Shown here piece after piece: positions 30,585 to 38,783 of a stretch of DNA of 44,444 nucleotides. The notes under the pieces are model-generated. The model did no database searches and had not been told where the DNA came from. It saw nothing but the letters and a program-made list of their open reading frames with translations. The stretch's first letter is position 1. The number at the start of each line of letters is the position of its first letter. The position numbers were made by a program, and so were the translations under genes. Source of the stretch: JABCPE02 sp963516475 (GTDB lineage: Bacteria > Bacteroidota > Bacteroidia > Flavobacteriales > Weeksellaceae); NCBI GenBank assembly GCA_963516475.1, contig CAUQBR010000013.1, forward strand, positions 1 through 44,444. The letters are read 5' to 3'.

Positions 30585-32111
30585 TTATTTCAAATCATCA
30601 TATTTCATCGTATTTAAGTCTAATCTTAAATATTTTCCCGTATTGTCCACTGTTTTAGGATTCTTTGTTCCCATTAGTTCTAAAACTTTAGAATAAACTG
30701 TGGTAATGGAAGTGGGCTCCTCTATTTTTTGTCCTTTTTTATCTGTTTTTATAGATGGAGAAAACCATATAAAATAAGGCACTTGCACAGCTTCTCTATA
30801 ATCACCATGTTTATAAATTTCGTTTTCTTTAATCTGTCCATGGTCAGAAAAATAGACTAAAGCAGAATTTTTATTCTTAAGCAACTCAAAAATTTGTCCA
30901 ATAACCTTATCTGTATATCTTATAGAATTATCATAGCATTCATCTATACCTCCCTCCCATACAGATTCTTTAGGAGGATATTTATCACATGCATAAGGGT
31001 GACTTCCATTGATATGGAGGACAATCAGTTTTTTAGGAGAAGTATCTTTTAAGGCTTCTTTTAAATAAGGAAGAACAGCTTCATCATACCCATTAATATA
31101 TCTTTTATTTTTAGAAAAAGTAGCAATGGCTGTAATACCATGAGCTCCTCCTTGTGTACTATACCAGAAAGTACTGTAACCTGAATGATTAGCAACATTT
31201 ACAATATTATCACTAAGTTTTTTTAATTCTTTTTGATAATTATCAATATTAATATTACTTAAGACTATAGGGACAGACATATTAGTAATAGCTGCTGGGG
31301 AATATGCATTCTGATAAAGCAGCATATTACTTCTTTCGGCAACTTCGATGGGTGTAGTTTCTCTCTGGTAGCCATATAGAGACATATTTTGCTTTCTTAC
31401 AGATTCTCCTATCAAAACTACAATATTTTTTATAGGCTGTTCGCCTGTAGCTATTAAATTGTAACTAACTTTTGTATTTTTTATTTCATCAATTCCTTTT
31501 TTTAACTCTTGTACTCTTAGAAAATCACTAGCATGATAAAAAACATTTTTTATCATAAAACCAGCTCCTTTTATATATCTATGATTTAAAAAAAATAAAA
31601 CTGGAAAAATAAGCCATATGAAAGAAAAAATAATCAGGAATTTATTTTTTGTGAAGTTTTTGTTTTTGTCTATAATCTTACTGCCCCCAATAAAGATAAA
31701 CAACAAAACAATATAGAAGATGATTGTCACAATAATTGGTAAAATTAATGTTTTGATCATACTAAGACTTTCAGAAACATTAGTTTCTATAATACTAAGT
31801 GTCATACCAACATTAAACCCCTGTTTATAAATAAAAAAACAAGAAGCAGAAAGCATGAAATTAAGGCTCAATAAAAGTAATAATAAATAAGCTATGCTTC
31901 TTAAAAATTTGCTTTTCTTTAAAAAGAAAATACAAAAACATAAAAATGATAAAAACATCAGAGAATACTCTATAATATTCCTTGCTGTATCTATCATTGC
32001 TACTTTACTTCTTTCAAAATCTAACAAATATGGGAAAGATGAAAGAAATCCTGCCACATATAAAAACCAACCAATAATAATGTAAATAAGTAGACTTTTC
32101 TTTGAAAACAT
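30585..32111 (-). CDS. Phosphoethanolamine transferase (EptA/Mcr-like, alkaline phosphatase superfamily)
   Basis: A 508-residue inner-membrane protein. Five predicted membrane helices fill residues 1-175; the remainder is a periplasmic sulfatase-like catalytic domain. Motifs follow the PEA transferase pattern: VVLIGESVRKQNMSLYGY (Glu236 metal ligand), the candidate nucleophile Thr276 in AAITNMSVP, His371 in NGSHPY, SDHG (422-425) and KHGD (434-437). Such enzymes transfer phosphoethanolamine from phosphatidylethanolamine to lipid A or another glycan and reduce polymyxin binding. The start is three bases after the purA stop, so translation is coupled. It is more AT-rich in codon choice than purA and glyA, hinting at later insertion. 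Confidence 0.87.
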   Translation of the reverse strand: MFSKKSLLIYIIIGWFLYVAGFLSSFPYLLDFERSKVAMIDTARNIIEYSLMFLSFLCFCIFFLKKSKFLRSIAYLLLLLLSLNFMLSASCFFIYKQGFNVGMTLSIIETNVSESLSMIKTLILPIIVTIIFYIVLLFIFIGGSKIIDKNKNFTKNKFLIIFSFIWLIFPVLFFLNHRYIKGAGFMIKNVFYHASDFLRVQELKKGIDEIKNTKVSYNLIATGEQPIKNIVVLIGESVRKQNMSLYGYQRETTPIEVAERSNMLLYQNAYSPAAITNMSVPIVLSNINIDNYQKELKKLSDNIVNVANHSGYSTFWYSTQGGAHGITAIATFSKNKRYINGYDEAVLPYLKEALKDTSPKKLIVLHINGSHPYACDKYPPKESVWEGGIDECYDNSIRYTDKVIGQIFELLKNKNSALVYFSDHGQIKENEIYKHGDYREAVQVPYFIWFSPSIKTDKKGQKIEEPTSITTVYSKVLELMGTKNPKTVDNTGKYLRLDLNTMKYDDLK

Positions 32112-32114
32112 TTT

Positions 32115-33401
32115 CTAAAAAATTTCTTTTCTTATAATATTCTGCGAACGCTCTGGCCCCACAGAAACCAAATAAACATTGATACCCAGATACTGCTCTA
32201 TAAATTCTATATATTTTTTTGCATTCTCTGGAAGTTCTTCATAATATCTCACTTTTGTGATGTCTTCTTCCCAACCTTTTAGCTCTTCGTAAATAGGCTC
32301 ATAATGATAGAGTTTGGTAGTAGAAGAAGTGAAATAATCTATGATTTTTCCGTCTTCTGTACGGTATTTTGTAGCTATTTTCAGAGTATCTATCCCTGTG
32401 AGAACATCCAGTTTAGTGATTACCAGATTGTTAATCCCGTTAATCATACAAGCATGTTTCAGCGAAACCAAATCCAGCCAACCTGTTCTTCTCGGTCTGC
32501 CTGTTGTCGCCCCAAATTCATGCCCTATTTGTCTTATTTTTTCTCCTAAATCATCATTTAGTTCTGTAGGAAAAGGACCATTCCCTACCCTTGTAGTATA
32601 GGCTTTAGCAACTCCGATAAGATTTTGTAGAGCCGTAGGAGGAACTCCCGTACCGCTACAAACTCCCCCTGTGGAAGGCGATGAAGAAGTCACATAAGGA
32701 TATGTTCCGAAGTCAATATCCAGCATCAGCGCTTGCGCCCCTTCGAAAAGGATATTTTTGCCGTTTTTTATAGCTTCATTGATTTCTATTTCAGTGTCGA
32801 TGATTCGGTCTTTTAGTCTTTGACCAATGGCTAAAAATTCATTGTAAATTTCATCAAAACTAAGCGTAGGTTTTCCAAAATATTTCTCAAATAAAGCATT
32901 CTTTATTTTAAGATTTTTCTCTATTTTTTCCTTTAAAATATCAGGATTTAGAAGGTCTATCATCCTAATGCCCACTCGTGCGATTTTGTCTTCGTAGCAA
33001 GGACCGATACCTTTTTTAGTCGTACCAATCTGTGTTCCGCCCTGTTCTTCCTCTCTATAAGTATCCAGAAGGATATGGTAAGGCATAATAACATGCGCTC
33101 TTCGGCTGATGAATATATGGTCGGTTCTTCCACCTTTTTCCTCTAATTTTTCTACTTCTGAGATAAAGGCTTTCGGGTCTACCACCACACCATTTGCGAT
33201 GATACATTTCCCTTTGCATTGGAGAACTCCAGAGGGCAATAGATGAAGAACGAATTTTTCATCTCCCACATACACCGTGTGTCCAGCATTATTCCCACCT
33301 TGGTAGCGGACTACATAATCAGATTTTGCAGAAAGAACATCCGTAATCTTTCCTTTTCCTTCATCTCCGTACTGAAGACCAACAACTACATAAGTTGACA
33401 T
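32115..33401 (-). CDS. purA: Adenylosuccinate synthase
   Basis: A 428-residue GTPase that joins IMP and aspartate to adenylosuccinate in AMP synthesis. Motifs: the P-loop-like GDEGKGKITD (13-22), NNAGHTVYVG, GTTKKGIGPCYEDK, LFEGAQALMLDIDFGTYPYV, TGRPRRTGWLD and the C-terminal end with ISVGPERSQNI-like VSVGPERSQNI. Full family length. A consensus promoter precedes it (33458-33427, minus strand). It heads a likely operon with the phosphoethanolamine transferase and glyA. hpt and adk diverge from it, so purine genes are grouped. Confidence 0.98.
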   Translation of the reverse strand: MSTYVVVGLQYGDEGKGKITDVLSAKSDYVVRYQGGNNAGHTVYVGDEKFVLHLLPSGVLQCKGKCIIANGVVVDPKAFISEVEKLEEKGGRTDHIFISRRAHVIMPYHILLDTYREEEQGGTQIGTTKKGIGPCYEDKIARVGIRMIDLLNPDILKEKIEKNLKIKNALFEKYFGKPTLSFDEIYNEFLAIGQRLKDRIIDTEIEINEAIKNGKNILFEGAQALMLDIDFGTYPYVTSSSPSTGGVCSGTGVPPTALQNLIGVAKAYTTRVGNGPFPTELNDDLGEKIRQIGHEFGATTGRPRRTGWLDLVSLKHACMINGINNLVITKLDVLTGIDTLKIATKYRTEDGKIIDYFTSSTTKLYHYEPIYEELKGWEEDITKVRYYEELPENAKKYIEFIEQYLGINVYLVSVGPERSQNIIRKEIF

Positions 33402-33426
33402 AATTATTTGTTTTATTGTAATGTGA

Positions 33427-33458
33427 CAAATTTAATTTATAATTTTTTCTAAAACAAA
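33427..33458 (-). promoter_or_regulatory. purA promoter
   Basis: On the minus strand TTTG (33458-33455), 20 bases, TAAATTTG (33434-33427); leader of about 20-25 bases. Confidence 0.65.
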
Positions 33459-33538
33459 TATTCTTTTCATTTAATGCAGTAAAGTTGATTTATCAAAATT
33501 TAATCTTGATTTTTAATAGAAACAAACAATAAAATTCT

Positions 33539-33546
33539 TATTTTTG
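33539..33546 (+). promoter_or_regulatory. hpt -7 box
   Basis: TATTTTTG, 14 bases before the hpt ATG; divergent from the purA promoter about 80 bases away. Confidence 0.45.
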
Positions 33547-33560
33547 CATTTTGGAAAAAT

Positions 33561-34118
33561 ATGAGCAGTATTACAATTCATGACAAACATTTCGTTCCTT
33601 ATCTCACCAATGAGGAACTACAAAAAGTAATAAAAGACCTTGCAGAAAAGGTTTACGAAGACTACAAGGACGAAGTTCCTGTGTTTATCGGGGTATTGAA
33701 TGGTGTTTTTATGTTTTTTTCAGACTTTATGAAATATTACCCAGGAAGATGCGAGGTAGCCTTTTTACAAGTAAGTTCTTACAATGGTGGGCTTCAGTCT
33801 ACAGGTATAGTTTATAAAAAAATGGATTTAACCAAAGATGTAGAGGGCAGACACATCATCTTGATGGAGGACATCGTAGATACAGGAAATACGATAGAAA
33901 GTCTTATCGAATATTTCAAAAATACACACCGCCCAAAATCCCTAAAAGTAGCTTCTCTGCTACTAAAACCAGAAGTTTTCAAGAAAAATTTTACGATTGA
34001 TTATGTAGCAAAAGAAATTCCTAATAAATTCGTGCTGGGCTACGGATTAGACTATGATGAGCTTGGAAGAAACCTTCCAGATCTCTACCAGCTCGAAGAA
34101 GGAAGAATCAACCACTAA
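33561..34118 (+). CDS. hpt: Hypoxanthine phosphoribosyltransferase
   Basis: A 185-residue type I phosphoribosyltransferase that salvages hypoxanthine (and guanine) with PRPP. The PRPP motif is IILMEDIVDTGNTIESL; VFIGVLNGVFMFFSDF and VLGYGLDYDELGRNLPDLY are the other family blocks. It is first in a pair with adk, 21 bases on. Confidence 0.95.
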   Translation: MSSITIHDKHFVPYLTNEELQKVIKDLAEKVYEDYKDEVPVFIGVLNGVFMFFSDFMKYYPGRCEVAFLQVSSYNGGLQSTGIVYKKMDLTKDVEGRHIILMEDIVDTGNTIESLIEYFKNTHRPKSLKVASLLLKPEVFKKNFTIDYVAKEIPNKFVLGYGLDYDELGRNLPDLYQLEEGRINH

Positions 34119-34139
34119 AAAATAATAACTCTTCATAAA

Positions 34140-34718
34140 ATGATAAATATCGTACTTTTTGGGCCTCCAGGAAGTGGTAAAGGCACTCAGGCTCAGAATT
34201 TAATCCAGAAATTCAACTTGAAACAAATCTCCACAGGAGACCTTTTCAGACATAATATCAAGAATGAAACAGAACTTGGTAAATTAGCCAAATCCTATAT
34301 GGACAAAGGAGAGCTTGTTCCAGACCAAGTTACCATCGATATGCTTATTGATGAACTTAAAAAACCAACTGATGCTCAAGGGTTTATCTTCGATGGATTT
34401 CCAAGAACGGGATTCCAGACTGAGGCATTAGAGGATATTGTAAAAAATGTACTGAACGACCAGATTGACATTTGTCTTTCCCTCGTTGTAGAAGATGAAA
34501 TCTTGGTAAAGAGACTTTTGGAACGCGGTAAAACAAGTGGTAGAAGCGATGATGCTGATGAAAACATCATCCGAAACCGAATAAAAGAATACTACACTAA
34601 AACTGCCGAAGTAGCTGAACTTTACAAAAAACAAGGCAAATATGTAGAAGTGAACGGCGTAGGAGAAATCGCAGAAATCGCAGAAAAACTCTACGCAGAA
34701 GTAGAAAAAATCAAATAA
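34140..34718 (+). CDS. adk: Adenylate kinase
   Basis: A 192-residue nucleoside monophosphate kinase interconverting ATP plus AMP and two ADP. P-loop GPPGSGKGTQAQ (8-19), ISTGDLFR, FDGFPRTGFQTEAL and RLLERGKTSGRSDD are present. It is the short form: the zinc-type LID insertion of the 215-residue enzymes is absent, the region reading GKTSGRSDDADENI. This matches other Bacteroidota adenylate kinases. It is cotranscribed with hpt and ends at a terminator. Confidence 0.97.
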   Translation: MINIVLFGPPGSGKGTQAQNLIQKFNLKQISTGDLFRHNIKNETELGKLAKSYMDKGELVPDQVTIDMLIDELKKPTDAQGFIFDGFPRTGFQTEALEDIVKNVLNDQIDICLSLVVEDEILVKRLLERGKTSGRSDDADENIIRNRIKEYYTKTAEVAELYKKQGKYVEVNGVGEIAEIAEKLYAEVEKIK

Positions 34719-34723
34719 ACTAA

Positions 34724-34760
34724 AAAAAGGCTTTCAACAAAAATTGGAAGCCTTTATTAT
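34724..34760 (+). terminator. Terminator after adk
   Basis: AAAGGCTTTCAA (34726-34736 region) and TTGGAAGCCTTT (34744-34755) pair over the loop CAAAAA, followed by ATTATAT; the A-run upstream allows both directions. Confidence 0.75.
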
Positions 34761-34795
34761 ATTGCCTATTTTCAGAAGTTTATCAATTTAATTTT

Positions 34796-34829
34796 TATCT
34801 TTGCAATCGGTTTGAAAAATTTTCAAACC
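34796..34829 (+). promoter_or_regulatory. obgE promoter and 5'-end hairpin
   Basis: TATCTTTG (34796-34803) is followed directly by GGTTTGAAAA (34809-34818) and TTTTCAAACC (34820-34829), a perfect inverted repeat at the predicted mRNA 5' end. It is not followed by a T-run, so it is not a terminator. Confidence 0.5.
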
Positions 34830-34852
34830 TAAAACATTTCAAAAAAATATCT

Positions 34853-35836
34853 ATGTCAAATTTTGTAGATTATGTTAAAATCCACTGCCAATCAGGGCAT
34901 GGTGGTGCAGGTTCGGCTCATCTTAGAAGAGAAAAATATATAGCAAAAGGCGGCCCTGATGGCGGCGATGGAGGGCGTGGCGGACATGTCATCATGAAAG
35001 GAAATGCACAAGAATGGACACTTCTTCCGCTTCGGTATACCCGCCACATAAAAGCTGAAAACGGACAGCCTGGGGGCAAAAACCAGCTCACTGGGCGTTT
35101 TGGTGAAGATGTCTATATCGAGGTGCCTGTGGGAACGGTTGCACGAAATGAAAACGGCGAAATATTAGGCGAAATATTAGAACATGGACAAGAAATCATC
35201 CTGATGAAAGGCGGAAAGGGAGGTCTTGGGAATGAGCATTTTAAATCTGCTACCAATCAGACTCCTCGCTACGCACAGCCTGGGCTTCCTGGAGAAGAAG
35301 GCTACATCATCTTTGAGCTGAAAGTCCTTGCAGATGTAGGTTTGGTGGGCTTTCCTAACGCTGGTAAATCTACGCTTTTATCCGTGGTTTCGGCAGCAAA
35401 ACCAAAAATTGCAGATTATGCCTTTACCACGCTGACGCCCAATTTGGGAATCGTAGAATACAGAAATTACAAATCCTTTGTAATGGCGGATATCCCAGGG
35501 ATTATAGAAGGGGCAGCAGAAGGAAGAGGTCTGGGACACAGGTTTTTGAGACATATTGAGCGAAATTCCATTCTTTTATTCCTTATCCCAGCAGATTCCA
35601 AAAATCATTATGAAGAGTTTAAAATTTTGGAAAACGAATTAAAAGAATACAATCCAGAACTTTTAGATAAAGATTTCATCGTATCTGTTTCAAAATCAGA
35701 CCTTTTGGATGATGAACTAAAAGCCGAAATTTCAGCAGAATTTCCAGAAAAATACAAACCTTTGTTCTTCTCGGGAGTTACGCAGGAGGGTCTCATGGAA
35801 CTTAAAGATATGATTTGGAAACACTTACATGGGTAA
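34853..35836 (+). CDS. obgE: Obg/CgtA GTPase
   Basis: A 327-residue ribosome-assembly GTPase. Residues 1-157 are the glycine-rich Obg domain (GGHGGAGSAHLRREKYIAKG-like; here HGGAGSAHLRREKYIAKGG, GGDGGRGGHVIMKG, GKGGLGNEHFKS). The G domain follows: G1 GFPNAGKST, switch YAFTTLTPNLG, G3 DIPGIIEGA, G4 SKSD. It ends soon after the G5 SGVTQEGL, so the variable C-terminal OCT domain is missing; this short form is common in Bacteroidota. The 3' end overlaps the first possible KorB start by eight bases. Confidence 0.97.
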   Translation: MSNFVDYVKIHCQSGHGGAGSAHLRREKYIAKGGPDGGDGGRGGHVIMKGNAQEWTLLPLRYTRHIKAENGQPGGKNQLTGRFGEDVYIEVPVGTVARNENGEILGEILEHGQEIILMKGGKGGLGNEHFKSATNQTPRYAQPGLPGEEGYIIFELKVLADVGLVGFPNAGKSTLLSVVSAAKPKIADYAFTTLTPNLGIVEYRNYKSFVMADIPGIIEGAAEGRGLGHRFLRHIERNSILLFLIPADSKNHYEEFKILENELKEYNPELLDKDFIVSVSKSDLLDDELKAEISAEFPEKYKPLFFSGVTQEGLMELKDMIWKHLHG

Positions 35837-35840
35837 AATT

Positions 35841-36845
35841 ATGCAGGAAGAAATCCAAACTTATACCGCCAAGGATTTCGCATCAGACCAAGAGGTAAAA
35901 TGGTGCCCTGGCTGTGGCGATTATTCTATTTTAAAGCAGGTTCAGAGCATTCTCCCAGAAATCGGCATCAAGAGGGAAAATATGGTTTTCGTGTCAGGAA
36001 TCGGCTGTTCATCGCGGTTTCCTTACTATATGAACACCTACGGCATCCATAGTATCCATGGGCGTGCGCCTGCGGTGGCTACGGGCATCAAACTGGCTAA
36101 CCCTGAGCTGAATGTATGGATCATCACAGGAGACGGCGATGGGCTGAGCATCGGTGGAAATCACTTTATACACCTGATGAGGAGGAATTTAGATGTGAAT
36201 ATCCTTCTTTTCAATAATGAAATCTATGGGCTGACCAAAGGACAATTTTCACCAACTTCTCAGCTTGGTCTAAAAACTAAATCTTCGCCTTTTGGGGTGA
36301 TAGACCAGCCTTTTAATCCGCTGAGTCTAGCCTTGGGGAGTGGAGCTACATTTGTTTCTCGAACGCTGGACAGAGAGCCGAAAAGCCTTCGAGAGGTGCT
36401 TCTGGAAGCACAGAAACATAGAGGAACTTCTTTTGTGGAAATTTACCAGAACTGCGTGATTTTCAACGATGGCGTTTTTGATGAGTTTACCAATAAAGCC
36501 ACCAAAGAAGAGGCAAATCTCTATCTGGAAAACGGAAAACCTTTGAAATTCGGGAAAGATTTATCCAAAGGAATTATTTTAGAAAATTTTGAACCAAAAA
36601 TCATTGATATTACAGAAGATACTGATGAATCAAAGCTTTGGATACATGATGAAACTTCTATCCTGAAAGCCCAGATTTTGGCAAGGTTTAATTTTGATGA
36701 AGAATTTTCTGATTTTCCACGCCCTTTCGGTGTTTTTTATAAAAAAAATAGAGCTTCTTACGAAGAAACTTTTACCAATCAAGTGGAAAAAAACAAGCCA
36801 GATATGCAGCAAATTCTGAACGGAAATATCACATGGACAGTTTAA
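35841..36845 (+). CDS. korB: 2-oxoacid:ferredoxin oxidoreductase, beta subunit (KorB type)
   Basis: A 334-residue thiamine-diphosphate subunit, probably of 2-oxoglutarate:ferredoxin oxidoreductase. It has WCPGCGDYS (FeS/TPP region), GIGCSSRFPYYMNTYGIHS, HGRAPAVATGIKLANPELNV, the TPP signature GDGDGLSIGGNHFIH and FNNEIYGLTKGQFSPTS. These blocks are typical for KorB rather than the pyruvate enzyme. The ATG at 35841, four bases after the obgE stop, is used; an ATG at 35829 would add four residues and overlap obgE. The alpha subunit, normally adjacent upstream, is not in this window. Confidence 0.93.
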   Translation: MQEEIQTYTAKDFASDQEVKWCPGCGDYSILKQVQSILPEIGIKRENMVFVSGIGCSSRFPYYMNTYGIHSIHGRAPAVATGIKLANPELNVWIITGDGDGLSIGGNHFIHLMRRNLDVNILLFNNEIYGLTKGQFSPTSQLGLKTKSSPFGVIDQPFNPLSLALGSGATFVSRTLDREPKSLREVLLEAQKHRGTSFVEIYQNCVIFNDGVFDEFTNKATKEEANLYLENGKPLKFGKDLSKGIILENFEPKIIDITEDTDESKLWIHDETSILKAQILARFNFDEEFSDFPRPFGVFYKKNRASYEETFTNQVEKNKPDMQQILNGNITWTV

Positions 36846-36858
36846 TTTATATCAAAAA

Positions 36859-37707
36859 ATGGAACGAGTAGCATTTATCATCAATCCTTTCTCCGCGAAA
36901 AAAGAATACAAACCTTTTGTAAATGATTTAGAAAAAAAGGTGGAAAAGCCATTTTATCTCATTTCTAAATCAATAGAGGACACTTTTTCTTTTATAGAAA
37001 ATAATATGGACAAGGTGGATATTTTCGTGGCTGTGGGTGGCGATGGGACGATATCTACGGTAGCTCAGAAGCTCATAAACACGGATAAAATTCTCGGAAT
37101 ATTCCCAGCTGGTTCTGGAAATGGTTTTGCGAATGAGAACCATTTTTCTAAAAATATAGATACCCTACTTTCTAAAATTAAAAATAGAAAACACAGAGAA
37201 ATAGATACTTTCACTATCAATGACAAGCTGTCTATCAATCTTTCTGGAGCGGGATTTGATGGCGAGGTCGCGAAGAATTTTGAGAAAACTAGCCGAGGTT
37301 TTGCGAATTATATCAAGACCTCTATCAGCACATTTTTTAAGTTTAAACCTATCAATATCAGTTTTGAGGAGAAATATAAATCCTACAATGGTGAATATCT
37401 GATGATGAACCTCGCGAATACCAGACAGTTCGGGAATAATGCTTACATTGCTCCACAGGCGCTGGTAACGGATGGTTTGGTAGATGTGGTTTTGGTGAAA
37501 AAATTTCCGGTTTGGTACGCTGCTCCATTTGCATTGAAAATGTTTGCAAAAACCTTGAAACAGGATAAATACTTGACTTATTTCACTTGTTCAGAACTAG
37601 AGTTTTCGCTGGATACAGACACTTGGCACATAGATGGCGAGTACAAACAGATTTCTTCTCCTGTGAAAGTGAAAGTCCTTCCTAAAAGTCTGAAAATTTT
37701 AATTTAA
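36859..37707 (+). CDS. Diacylglycerol kinase-family lipid kinase
   Basis: A 282-residue member of the DagK/YegS/sphingosine kinase family. The nucleotide-binding blocks are FIINPFSAKKE at the start, VAVGGDGTISTVAQ and GIFPAGSGNGFANE; the second domain has INLSGAGFDGEVAKNFE and closes with WHIDGEYKQ. It likely phosphorylates diacylglycerol or a related lipid at the inner membrane face. It follows korB by 13 bases, so obgE, korB and this gene form a likely operon. Confidence 0.9.
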   Translation: MERVAFIINPFSAKKEYKPFVNDLEKKVEKPFYLISKSIEDTFSFIENNMDKVDIFVAVGGDGTISTVAQKLINTDKILGIFPAGSGNGFANENHFSKNIDTLLSKIKNRKHREIDTFTINDKLSINLSGAGFDGEVAKNFEKTSRGFANYIKTSISTFFKFKPINISFEEKYKSYNGEYLMMNLANTRQFGNNAYIAPQALVTDGLVDVVLVKKFPVWYAAPFALKMFAKTLKQDKYLTYFTCSELEFSLDTDTWHIDGEYKQISSPVKVKVLPKSLKILI

Positions 37708-37755
37708 TTTTTAACTTTATCCTTTTTTCATAATCAAACTAAATATATTAGCATT

Positions 37756-38730
37756 ATGAATAAACTTTTTTACTCGGCATTATTTGCCCTGACAGTGATG
37801 TCCTGTGAGACACAGAAAACCGTTACAAATTCTCAAAACCAAACAACTTCGGCTTGGGATACTTCTTATGGAGGAGCTGACAAAAGCTATGATACCGAAC
37901 TTTTAAGATTGAGAGAAATCATGGCACCAAAATTCCAAACCTTACAATTTCATGATGAAATCACAGGGCGTACAATGACTTACAATCTCTTTGTTCCTAA
38001 AAACTATGATGCTAAAAAATCTTATCCTTTGGTTCTTTTCATGGCAGACGCCAGTACCACAGGAAAAGGAGCGATGTCTCCGTTAAAACAAGGTTATGGC
38101 GGATTTATATGGGCAATGGATGAAACTCAAAAAGACAATCCAAGTTTTGTATTGGTTCCTGCTTTTGATGGACCTGAAAATGTGACTAATGACCAATGGC
38201 AAGTAAGCGAAGAGGCTGATATGGCTATGAGATTACTCCAAAAAATAACCAAAGAATACAGCATTGACAAAAATCGTCTCTATACGACAGGTCAGTCTAT
38301 GGGAGGAATGATTTCTTTTCACTTCAATATAAAATATCCTGATGTTTTTGCTGCATCTTTATTCGTTGGTAGTCAATGGGATGCTAATATTTTAGCACCT
38401 TTAGCAAAAAAGAAATTCTTTTACATAATCTCTGCTGCTGACCCAAAAGCTTCTGTGGGAATGAATGCTCTCAGTGAAGTTTTAAATAAAGAAGGAGCAA
38501 AATTTGGAGAAGTAGAATTTTCTGCACAACTTCCTATAAAAGAACAAAATGCTAAAGTAAATGCCCTTATAAAAGAAGGTTATGATATCAATTTTGTAAG
38601 ATTTACTCCAAAAACTGTAGTTCCTGAATCTGCCCAATCATGGAAAGGAGGAGAACATATGTATTCCTTTGATTACGCCTATAAACTCAAAAGTGTAAGA
38701 GATTGGCTCTTCAAACAAAGAAAAAATTAG
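37756..38730 (+). CDS. Lipoprotein alpha/beta hydrolase (esterase/peptidase-like)
   Basis: A 324-residue lipoprotein: lipobox VMSC with Cys17, a Gln/Asn/Thr-rich linker to about residue 45, then an alpha/beta hydrolase of the PHB-depolymerase/feruloyl esterase-like group. The nucleophile elbow is TTGQSMGGM (Ser181); Asp229 (SAADP) and His301 (GEHMYSF) are the likely other triad members, and PLVLFMADAS forms the first strand and oxyanion region. Substrate is unknown; a cell-surface or periplasmic carboxylester is likely. A 48-base gap follows the lipid kinase gene, with no clear promoter seen. Confidence 0.87.
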   Translation: MNKLFYSALFALTVMSCETQKTVTNSQNQTTSAWDTSYGGADKSYDTELLRLREIMAPKFQTLQFHDEITGRTMTYNLFVPKNYDAKKSYPLVLFMADASTTGKGAMSPLKQGYGGFIWAMDETQKDNPSFVLVPAFDGPENVTNDQWQVSEEADMAMRLLQKITKEYSIDKNRLYTTGQSMGGMISFHFNIKYPDVFAASLFVGSQWDANILAPLAKKKFFYIISAADPKASVGMNALSEVLNKEGAKFGEVEFSAQLPIKEQNAKVNALIKEGYDINFVRFTPKTVVPESAQSWKGGEHMYSFDYAYKLKSVRDWLFKQRKN

Positions 38731-38734
38731 ATAC

Positions 38735-38766
38735 AAAAAAGCGTTCAATAAAATGAACGCTTTTTT
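38735..38766. terminator. Bidirectional terminator between the esterase and E2 genes
   Basis: AAAAAAGCGTTCA (38735-38747) and TGAACGCTTTTTT (38754-38766) form a perfect 13-base stem around ATAAAA. Confidence 0.9.
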
Positions 38767-38783
38767 ATTTATAAATTTTATAA

